Part shown: positions 1 through 5,488 of the stretch, piece by piece
Layout of the letters: each line of letters starts with the position of its first letter
Numbering within the stretch: position 1 is the stretch's first letter
Origin: Oscillospiraceae bacterium
Lineage (GTDB): Bacteria; Bacillota; Clostridia; UBA1381
Length of the DNA: 5,488 bases
Direction of reading: 5' to 3'
Assembly (NCBI GenBank): GCA_020860985.1
Contig: JAJBTG010000217.1
Location: 1-5,488 of the forward strand
Position numbers and translations under genes: made by a program
The notes under the pieces: generated by a model
What the model saw: only the letters and a program-made list of their open reading frames with translations
Database searches by the model: none
What the model was told of the DNA's origin: nothing

Positions 1-57
1 CAGTTTGAAATTTCAGATCCGAGAAATGTGGATGAGGTTTTCAGAGCTATCGAGTAG
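1..57 (+). CDS. thiH: C-terminal end of probable 2-iminoacetate synthase ThiH (partial)
   Basis: Only the last 18 codons before a TAG stop are in the window, read in frame 1; the peptide begins QFEISDPRNVDEVF. This resembles the C-terminal tail of the ThiH/HydG radical-SAM tyrosine lyases, where a QF-x-(I/L)-x-D-x-RS-x-x-EV segment recurs. HydG normally continues into a C-terminal cysteine motif that is absent here, which favours ThiH. ThiH cleaves tyrosine to give dehydroglycine for thiazole synthesis by ThiG. The next gene, 28 bases downstream, is a TenI-type thiazole enzyme, so the context agrees. The call rests on a very short peptide plus the neighbour; the radical-SAM core lies outside the window. 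Confidence 0.6.
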   Translation, partial: QFEISDPRNVDEVFRAIE

Positions 58-85
58 CAGTGACTTATGACCTTAATGAGAGATT

Positions 86-664
86 ATGTCTATTTATAAT
101 ATCGTTTCGGTTTCAAACCGCGGATTGTGCGACGATTTTTTCGGGCAGCTGAAAAAAATCAGCGCGGCGGGCATACCCATTATATTGCGCGAAAAGGATT
201 TATCCGAAGCCGAATATGAGCAAATTGCTCGGCGGATTATGGAATTTTGTCCCGACGTGATTTTACACACGTTTTTAAATACGGCTGAAAGGCTCGGGTG
301 TAAAAGAATACATTTGCCGATGCATATTTTTAGAGCCGCCGATTTGTCGGAATTTGAAACGGTCGGCGCTTCGATACATTCCGTCGAGGAAGCGGTTGAG
401 GCTCAAAAGCTCGGCGCGTCATATATAACGGCGGGGCATATTTTTGCGACGAATTGCAAAAAAGGCGTTGAGCCGCGCGGGTTGGACTTTTTGAAGTCGG
501 TATGCGGCGCGGTGGAGATACCTGTGCTTGCGATAGGCGGAATCGCGCCGGAAAACGCGCGCTCGGTAATGGATGCCGGAGCGTCGGGAATGTGCGTGAT
601 GTCGGGATTTATGCAATGCGGGGACGTAAAAGAATACCTTGATTTATTCGGAGGATTTCGATGA
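86..664 (+). CDS. tenI: TenI-like thiazole tautomerase (ThiE/TenI superfamily)
   Basis: A 192-residue TIM-barrel protein of the ThiE/TenI superfamily, near the family's usual length. Visible segments are LREKD (34-38), GASIHSVEEAVEA (94-106), YITAGHIFATNCKKG (113-127), RGLDFL (131-136), VLAIGGIAPENA (147-158) and the phosphate-binding end AGASGMCVMSG (164-174). The GHxFxTxCKKGxxxRG pattern is that of Bacillus subtilis TenI, where I recall the histidine (H122) as catalytic; it is H118 here. The aspartates that canonical ThiE uses for Mg and pyrophosphate (the NDD and VGQDD segments) are missing: this protein has HTFLNTAERL (61-70) and HLPMHIF (76-82). I therefore infer aromatisation of the ThiG thiazole product rather than thiamine-phosphate synthesis, although automatic annotation would probably call it thiE. 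The ATG at 86 is the first start after an in-frame TGA at 77-79; the Shine-Dalgarno site is weak (GAGAG, 78-82). It lies 28 bases after the probable thiH and overlaps the next gene by 4 bases. Confidence 0.85.
   Translation: MSIYNIVSVSNRGLCDDFFGQLKKISAAGIPIILREKDLSEAEYEQIARRIMEFCPDVILHTFLNTAERLGCKRIHLPMHIFRAADLSEFETVGASIHSVEEAVEAQKLGASYITAGHIFATNCKKGVEPRGLDFLKSVCGAVEIPVLAIGGIAPENARSVMDAGASGMCVMSGFMQCGDVKEYLDLFGGFR
650..654 (+). promoter_or_regulatory. Ribosome binding site of the comEA-like gene
   Basis: A perfect GGAGG lies 6 bases before the ATG at 661, inside the 3' end of the tenI-like gene. It fixes the comEA-like start and shows that translation need not depend only on coupling through the ATGA overlap. 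Confidence 0.85.
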
Positions 665-1023
665 TAAAAAAGAAAAGTCTTAAAATTATTCTTGCGGTGA
701 TATTGTTTGTGCTTATCGGCTCTTTCGGCATGGTACTGGAGAAGTTTGAAAGGGACAGCTTTGTAGTCGAAACCGTAACTCAGGATGAGAGCGTAAGCTC
801 CGCCGCGGAGAGCGGAATTACCGAGGACGGCAGAATAAATATCAATACCGCTCCGAAAGAGGAGCTTGTATTGCTCGACGGAATAGGCGAAAAGCTTGCC
901 GAGAGAATCATTAAATACAGAACCGAGAACGGCGACTTTTCGGTAATCGAGGAACTGTCGCTCGTTTCGGGAATAAGCGAGAAAACAGTTGAAAATATCC
1001 GCGATAAAAAAAGCGCCGAATAA
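661..1023 (+). CDS. Short ComEA-like membrane-anchored helix-hairpin-helix DNA-binding protein
   Basis: A 120-residue protein. A lysine-rich start (MIKKKSLK) and one hydrophobic helix (about 9-26) suggest a membrane anchor with the rest outside the cytoplasm. A short acidic and serine-rich linker follows (about 29-56). The C-terminal domain has the ComEA signature RININTAPKEEL (58-69), then two helix-hairpin-helix motifs: LDGIGEKLAERII (72-84) and VSGISEKTVENI (102-113). In ComEA this domain binds double-stranded DNA non-specifically during natural transformation. Classical Firmicute ComEA is nearer 200 residues and has an SLBB domain between anchor and HhH; that domain is absent. The protein could be a reduced ComEA or a related HhH protein with another surface or repair role. 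The ATG overlaps the tenI stop (ATGA) and follows a strong Shine-Dalgarno site, so co-transcription with the thiamine genes is likely. No other competence gene is visible. Domain confidence is high; a role in DNA uptake is inferred. Confidence 0.85.
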   Translation: MIKKKSLKIILAVILFVLIGSFGMVLEKFERDSFVVETVTQDESVSSAAESGITEDGRININTAPKEELVLLDGIGEKLAERIIKYRTENGDFSVIEELSLVSGISEKTVENIRDKKSAE

Positions 1024-1056
1024 CGGAATTTAAGACGCACCTTGAGGTTAATCGAG

Positions 1057-1104
1057 ATAAAAACAAAGCAGACAAACCTTTTGTGGTTTTGTCTGCTTTT
1101 ATTA
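1057..1104. terminator. Bidirectional intrinsic terminator between convergent genes
   Basis: The left arm AAAGCAGACAAACC (1065-1078) pairs with the right arm GGTTTTGTCTGCTTT (1085-1099), with a single bulged base and a 6-base loop. On the plus strand the stem runs into TTTT then ATTATT. On the minus strand it is followed by GTTTTTAT (complement of 1057-1064). It lies 33 bases past the stem-facing end of the large minus-strand gene's opposite neighbour: between the comEA-like stop (1023) and the large gene's stop (1117). It can therefore end both convergent transcripts. The remaining intergenic bases (1024-1056 and 1105-1116) show nothing further. Confidence 0.85.
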
Positions 1105-1116
1105 TTCATCGGGAAT

Positions 1117-4100
1117 TTAATTCAATACCAATTCCTTTGATTTTTCTTCCTTTTTCTCCGGCTTTATCGAATCAAAATATTCGTCCTTTTTCATATTTTC
1201 AAAGGCAACAGCCATCATCAGCTTAATACGGTTAAGCTGATTAACCTCGCTTGCGCCGGGGTCATAATCGATCGCGACAATATTAGCCTGCGGGAATTGA
1301 CGTCTAAGCTCCTTAATCATACCTTTTCCGGTAACGTGGTTGGGCAGGCAGGCGAAAGGCTGAACACACGCGATATTCGGCACGCCTGACTCGATAAGCT
1401 CAATCATTTCTCCCGTAAGGAACCAACCCTCGCCGGTGCAGTGTCCGAGCTGGAGCACATTCTTTGCGCCGTCGGCAACCTCCGCAATATGCTTTGGAGC
1501 GCGGGAACGGAACTTCGGATTTGCCTCCATAACCTTAACCATGTGCTTTCTGTAGCTTTCTATACCCCAAATGGCAAGATTGCAAAGCGCGGCGGTTGAT
1601 GATTTTGAACCGAGATTGTCGCGCTTAAAGTTGTTGTTATAAAGACAGTATAACATGAAGTCCGCAAGTCCGGGCATGACAGCTTCGCCGCCCTCCGACT
1701 CGATAACGTCTACAATGTTGTTGTTGGCGTCCGGATGGAATTTGACGAGAATTTCTCCGACAACTCCGACGCGCGGCTTTTTGACGGTTTCGTCAATCGG
1801 TATGGCGTCGAAGTCAGCCACTATTTCATCGATAATTTTCTTTAGCTTTAGGTTTTTGCGGTTGTTATTGGCAAGGTCCTTATACAAACGCTTTTGCCAT
1901 TTTGCGTGCAGTGCGTTTGTTTCGCCCTTGTTAATCTCATACGGGCGGATTCTCATGGTAACTGCCATAAGCAAATCGCCCCAGGTACACGCCTTAATAA
2001 GACCGTCAACCAATTTCGGGGTAATCTTAAATCCCGGATTTCCCTCAAGACCGGAGACATTCAAGGATATAACCGGAACATTCGGGTATCCCGCATCCTT
2101 CAGCGCCTTGCGCAAAAACGCGATATAATTCGTAGCTCTACAGCCGCCGCCGGTTTGGGTGATCATTACCGATGTGTTGTCCGGGTCGCATTTGCCGCTT
2201 ATAAACGCGTTTACGAGCTGTCCCGTAACCATAATCGACGGATAGCAGGCGTCGTTATTAACGCTCTTTAATCCTGCCTCAACATCCTCCGCCGTCGTGT
2301 GTTCAAGCACGAGAGCGTTGTAGCCGTTGGCGCGCATAACCGCCTCGAACATACCGAAGTGGGTGGGGGACATCTGGGGGAATATAATCGTATGCTTTTT
2401 CCGTTCTTCCTCCGTGAATTTTACGCGGTTTATAGTATAGTCCTCGATTTTATGCGGGACAAAGTTATTGTCGTCGCGTTCTTTAATTGCCGCTTTGAGC
2501 GAGCGTACTCTTATTCTCGCGGTTCCGAGGTTTGAAACCTCGTCTATTTTCAGCGTCGTATATATCTTTTCGTTTGCCTGCAAGATTTCCTGAACCTGGT
2601 CGGTTGTTACCGCGTCAAGACCGCAGCCGAATGAATTCAACTGAATAAGCTCCAGACGGTTATTTTTGACAACCTCCGCCGCGGATTCGTACAGACGGGT
2701 ATGGTATGCCCATTGGTCAACTACGCGTATATCACGCTTAAGGTGACCGAGGTGCGCGATTGAATCCTCGGTAAGAACCGCGAATCCGAGAGAGTTTATC
2801 ATATCCGGTATGCCGTGGTTTATTTCGGGATCGATATGATAGGGACGTCCCGCCAGAACAATACCGCGTTTATCGTTATCCTCAAGCCATTGGATAATTT
2901 CCTCGCCCTTATGACGGACATCATTCTTATAATTCTGAAATTCCTCGAATGCCTTATCGGAGGCATTGTCAATCTGTTCCTTTGTGAAGCCGTAATCCGC
3001 GAGCGTTTTCATCATCTGACGTTTGAAGGACGGTCTGTCGGCAAGGTTGATAAACGGAAACATAAACCGTATATCGCTCTGTCTGACAACGTCCATATTA
3101 TTGTAGATAACTTCGGGATACGAGGTTACCATCGGACAGTTGAAGTGGTTGCCAGCCTCCGAATATTCAATCTGCTCATACGGAATACAGGGATAGAATA
3201 TGGTTTTAATTCCTTTATCTATCAAATCCTGAATATGACCGTGAACAAGCTTTGCGGGGTAGCAGGCGCTTTCCGAGGGAATCGAGTCGATACCCTTTTC
3301 GTAGATTTCATGCGTGCTTCTGCCGGATATTTTAACCGAGAATCCAAGCTCCGTAAAGAACGTGAACCACAGCGGATAATTCTCGTACATATTAAGCACA
3401 CGGGGCAAGCCGATTACTCCGTGAGGAGCCTCCTCCGCGCTTAAAGGCTTGTAGCCGAATGCGCGTTTGTATTTATAATCATACAGATTGGGCAGCTTTT
3501 TGGTTGTTTTTTCAACGCCCGCGCCGCGCTCACAGCGGTTGCCGGACACAAACTGTCCGCCGTCGCCGAAGGACGTAATTGTGAGCTGGCAGTGATTGTT
3601 GCATTTTTGACAGCGCGTAAGCGAGGTTTTAAAAGTAAATTCGTCAAGCTCGTCCGACGTGAGAATATCGCAGTCGCCGCCGTTCCAACGCTCCTTTGCG
3701 ATAAGCGCCGAGCCGAATGCTCCCATGATTCCGGCGATGTCGGGGCGGACAACATTTTTTTCCGTGAGCAGCTCAAAGCACCTCAAAATTGCGTTGTTGT
3801 TAAAGGTGCCGCCCTGAACGACGATATTTTCGCCCATGAGGTCCGGGTCACGCAGCTTGATAACCTTGTAAAGCGCGTTTCTCACAACGGAATAGGAAAG
3901 CCCCGCGCTTATATCGCCGACGGTCGCGCCTTCCTTTTGCGCCTGCTTAACGCGCGAATTCATAAATACCGTGCATCTTGTTCCCAAGTCAACCGGATTT
4001 TTTGAGGTAAGAGCTTCCTCGGCAAAGGAAACTGTATCAAGACCGAGCGATTCCGCAAAGGTCTGTATAAACGAGCCACAGCCGGAGGAGCAAGCCTCGT

Positions 4101-5415
4101 TCAGCATGATGCTGTCGATTACGCCGTTTTTGATTTTCATGCACTTCATATCCTGACCGCCGATGTCGATAATAAAATCAACGCCGGGGGAGAAGTGGTT
4201 AGCCGCCTTGTAATGGGCGATTGTTTCAATTTCACCCTCACTTATGCGAAGCGCGGTTTTTAAAAGAAGCTCGCCGTAGCCGGTGGTGCAGGCGTTCGCT
4301 ATGAACGCGTCCTTGGGCAGCTTTGAATAAAGCTCGCGCAGGATATTAATTCCGCAGGTAATCGGACTACCCTCGTTTTTGCCGTAATAGCTGTAGATAA
4401 TGTCGCTGTCCTGATTGATAAGCGCCGCCTTTATGGTGGTGGAGCCTACGTCAAGACCGAGGAACACGGGACCGTGCGCGGAGGAAATATCGGCGCGCTT
4501 TGCAACGTCCTTATTGTGTCTGTCGAAAAATTCACGCTTTTCATTGTCGTCAAGGAAAAGGGCGCGCATTCTTGTAATTTCCGCGTCCGCCTCCTTGGAA
4601 TTTTTAAGCTTCGATACAAGCTCGTTAATATCGGCGGTCTTGTCCTCATACATGAGCGCCGCGCCGATTGCGACAAACAGCTGAGCGTTTTCCGGCTTTT
4701 TAAATGACGTGGCGTTTTCTCTGAGCGCGTCCTCGAACTGCCGTCTAAGCTGCGGCAGGAAGTGGAGAGGTCCTCCGAGGAAAACGATGTTTCCCTTTAT
4801 GGGTCTGCCCTGCGCAAGACCGCTTATCGTCTGAGTTACGACCGCCTGCAAAATGGATGCGGCTATATCCTCGCGCGCCGCGCCCTCGTTTAAAAGCGGC
4901 TGAACGTCGGATTTGGCGAAAACCCCGCATCGCGCGGCAATCGGATATATAATGTTATGCTTTTCCGCGAGGGCGTTAAGACCGTCCGCATCGGTTTTGA
5001 GAAGTATGGACATCTGGTCGATAAAGGAGCCTGTACCGCCGGCACAGGTACCGTTCATGCGCTGCTCAAGACCGCCCGTAAGATAGAGAATTTTAGCGTC
5101 CTCGCCGCCAAGCTCGATAACAACGTCCGTTTCCGGCATAAAGGTTTTAATAACGGTTTTGTTTGCGATAACCTCCTGAACGAACGGCAGGTCAAGCATC
5201 TTTGCGAGAAGCAAGCCGCCGGAGCCGGTTATCACGACGGTGAACCGGCTGTCCTGTACGGTTTCGCGAACCTCGTCAAAAAGGTCCGCAACCGTGCTTT
5301 TGATGTCGGAAAGGTGACGCCGATACTCGGAAAACAGAATTTGATTGTTTTCGTCAAGCACAACAACCTTTACGGTTGTTGAACCGACGTCGATTCCCAT
5401 ATGAAGATTACTCAT
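1117..5415 (-). CDS. Tandem HgdC-type ATPase fused to tandem HgdB-like reductase (acyl-CoA dehydratase activase-related, 1432 aa)
   Basis: A 1432-residue predicted soluble cytoplasmic protein with four modules.
(1) ASKHA ATPase A, about 5-257: [11 protein letters not shown] (6-16), ITGSGG (62-67), IELGGEDAK (100-108), cluster cysteines C124 (NGTCAGGTG) and C163 (ARCGVFAKS).
(2) ASKHA ATPase B, about 318-577: [11 protein letters not shown] (319-329), CTTGYGE (376-382), IDIGGQDMK (416-424), C442 (NEACSSGCG) and C481 (TRCTVFMNS).
(3) A linker with C602-x2-C605-x3-C609 and C628.
(4) DUF2229/HgdB-like modules at about 665-960 (C718, C743, C931) and 1008-1410 (C1057, C1092, C1356).
Known relatives couple ATP hydrolysis to low-potential electron transfer: HgdC activates HgdAB 2-hydroxyglutaryl-CoA dehydratase, BadFG serves benzoyl-CoA reductase, and a reductase partner serves double-cubane cluster proteins. 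I infer that this chain combines donor and acceptor; the substrate is unknown. The ATG at 5415 is chosen for the AAGGGGG 8 bases upstream; a TTG at 5436 precedes that site and is unlikely. No frameshift is seen. The gene appears monocistronic at its 3' end. Confidence 0.93.
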   Translation of the reverse strand: MSNLHMGIDVGSTTVKVVVLDENNQILFSEYRRHLSDIKSTVADLFDEVRETVQDSRFTVVITGSGGLLLAKMLDLPFVQEVIANKTVIKTFMPETDVVIELGGEDAKILYLTGGLEQRMNGTCAGGTGSFIDQMSILLKTDADGLNALAEKHNIIYPIAARCGVFAKSDVQPLLNEGAAREDIAASILQAVVTQTISGLAQGRPIKGNIVFLGGPLHFLPQLRRQFEDALRENATSFKKPENAQLFVAIGAALMYEDKTADINELVSKLKNSKEADAEITRMRALFLDDNEKREFFDRHNKDVAKRADISSAHGPVFLGLDVGSTTIKAALINQDSDIIYSYYGKNEGSPITCGINILRELYSKLPKDAFIANACTTGYGELLLKTALRISEGEIETIAHYKAANHFSPGVDFIIDIGGQDMKCMKIKNGVIDSIMLNEACSSGCGSFIQTFAESLGLDTVSFAEEALTSKNPVDLGTRCTVFMNSRVKQAQKEGATVGDISAGLSYSVVRNALYKVIKLRDPDLMGENIVVQGGTFNNNAILRCFELLTEKNVVRPDIAGIMGAFGSALIAKERWNGGDCDILTSDELDEFTFKTSLTRCQKCNNHCQLTITSFGDGGQFVSGNRCERGAGVEKTTKKLPNLYDYKYKRAFGYKPLSAEEAPHGVIGLPRVLNMYENYPLWFTFFTELGFSVKISGRSTHEIYEKGIDSIPSESACYPAKLVHGHIQDLIDKGIKTIFYPCIPYEQIEYSEAGNHFNCPMVTSYPEVIYNNMDVVRQSDIRFMFPFINLADRPSFKRQMMKTLADYGFTKEQIDNASDKAFEEFQNYKNDVRHKGEEIIQWLEDNDKRGIVLAGRPYHIDPEINHGIPDMINSLGFAVLTEDSIAHLGHLKRDIRVVDQWAYHTRLYESAAEVVKNNRLELIQLNSFGCGLDAVTTDQVQEILQANEKIYTTLKIDEVSNLGTARIRVRSLKAAIKERDDNNFVPHKIEDYTINRVKFTEEERKKHTIIFPQMSPTHFGMFEAVMRANGYNALVLEHTTAEDVEAGLKSVNNDACYPSIMVTGQLVNAFISGKCDPDNTSVMITQTGGGCRATNYIAFLRKALKDAGYPNVPVISLNVSGLEGNPGFKITPKLVDGLIKACTWGDLLMAVTMRIRPYEINKGETNALHAKWQKRLYKDLANNNRKNLKLKKIIDEIVADFDAIPIDETVKKPRVGVVGEILVKFHPDANNNIVDVIESEGGEAVMPGLADFMLYCLYNNNFKRDNLGSKSSTAALCNLAIWGIESYRKHMVKVMEANPKFRSRAPKHIAEVADGAKNVLQLGHCTGEGWFLTGEMIELIESGVPNIACVQPFACLPNHVTGKGMIKELRRQFPQANIVAIDYDPGASEVNQLNRIKLMMAVAFENMKKDEYFDSIKPEKKEEKSKELVLN

Positions 5416-5423
5416 AAGTATAA

Positions 5424-5430
5424 CCCCCTT
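5424..5430 (-). promoter_or_regulatory. Ribosome binding site fixing the start of the large gene
   Basis: On the minus strand AAGGGGG stands 8 bases before the ATG at 5415. This selects the start giving [11 protein letters not shown] and rules against the longer TTG-initiated frame from 5436, whose first codons would contain the Shine-Dalgarno site itself. The ATG at 5400 (MGIDVG) is in frame but sits 23 bases from the site, too far. Confidence 0.88.
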
Positions 5431-5488
5431 ATACAAGTAAATCTATATTTAATTAACGAAAATTATTCCTACAAATTGTACAATAATA
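5431..5488 (-). promoter_or_regulatory. AT-rich upstream region with weak candidate promoter and a 10-bp palindrome
   Basis: The 58 bases upstream of the Shine-Dalgarno site are strongly AT-rich and non-coding on the minus strand, as expected of a promoter region. A loose -35/-10 pair can be drawn: TTGTAG (complement of 5470-5475) and TTAAAT with a 16-base gap, but the match to consensus is poor. Upstream of it is the perfect palindrome ATTGTACAAT (5475-5484), which could be part of an operator. The window ends 4 bases later, so neither a larger operator nor the upstream neighbour can be seen. Confidence 0.3.

Noticed and set aside
68..100. Possible small gene from ATG 68 or ATG 76 ahead of the tenI-like gene
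   Set aside because: Position 68 opens a frame ending at a stop within about 11 codons, position 76 within 8 codons; both are out of frame with the tenI-like gene and have no coding signal.
1024..1056. Possible second hairpin ACCT/AGGT after the comEA-like stop
   Set aside because: The stem is only 4 base pairs with a 2-base loop, too small to be meaningful next to the strong terminator.
780..1109. Minus-strand frame of 109 codons across the comEA-like gene and terminator
   Set aside because: It is antisense to a gene with clear HhH motifs, and it spans the terminator hairpin. The frames at 419-616 (minus, antisense to tenI), 3441-3776, 4446-4676 and 4745-4930 (minus, out of frame inside the large gene) are shadows too.
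2815..3444. 209-codon plus-strand open frame opposite the large gene
   Set aside because: It lies wholly antisense to a strongly supported coding region with recognisable motifs, and its translation shows no known domain. The same applies to the other long plus-strand frames at 1655-2128, 1894-2271, 2299-2535, 3592-4005, 3971-4156, 4415-4684, 4474-4707 and 4957-5382.
5416..5436. Upstream TTG start that would add 7 residues to the large protein
   Set aside because: The added codons include the AAGGGGG Shine-Dalgarno sequence that serves the ATG at 5415, and no ribosome binding site precedes the TTG.
5431..5439. TATAAG as a -10 box directly before the large gene
   Set aside because: It matches five of six consensus bases but overlaps the Shine-Dalgarno site; transcription would begin at about the start codon and lose the ribosome binding site.

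Overview
The window looks like chromosomal DNA of an anaerobic Firmicute, probably a Clostridia member. The grounds are a TenI-type thiazole enzyme in a thiamine cluster, a short ComEA-like helix-hairpin-helix protein, a very large oxygen-sensitive-looking Fe-S ATPase/reductase fusion of a kind common in Clostridia, and strong GGAGG/AAGGGGG ribosome binding sites. No mobile element, CRISPR array, tRNA or rRNA is visible. The species cannot be named from the sequence.

Layout: positions 1-1023 carry the end of a plus-strand transcription unit. It holds the last 18 codons of a probable thiH, then a tenI-like gene (86-664), then a small comEA-like gene (661-1023) that starts inside the tenI stop region (ATGA overlap). 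A hairpin with T-rich flanks on both sides (about 1057-1104) lies between this unit and the convergent minus-strand gene, and should terminate both. The rest of the window (1117-5415, minus) is one gene for a 1432-residue protein. Its start is marked by a strong Shine-Dalgarno sequence, and about 60 bases of AT-rich upstream DNA reach the window edge.

The large protein is the main item. It has two BcrAD/BadFG/HgdC-type ASKHA ATPase modules in tandem, then a four-cysteine linker, then two HgdB-like modules in tandem. Each ATPase module keeps the two cluster cysteines at exactly the 39-residue spacing I recall for HgdC. Each HgdB-like module keeps three cysteines in matching positions. The chain therefore looks like a single-polypeptide version of an ATP-driven electron injector (normally a homodimer with one bridging [4Fe-4S] cluster) joined to its acceptor reductase (normally two subunits). 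The 3+3 acceptor cysteines would fit a pair of cubanes or a double-cubane [8Fe-9S] cluster. The family is known but its substrate is not, and nothing next to the gene identifies one.

The thiamine genes should act together: ThiH makes dehydroglycine for thiazole synthesis, and TenI would aromatise the thiazole product. The ComEA-like protein (membrane-anchored DNA binding) seems to be co-transcribed by position rather than pathway.
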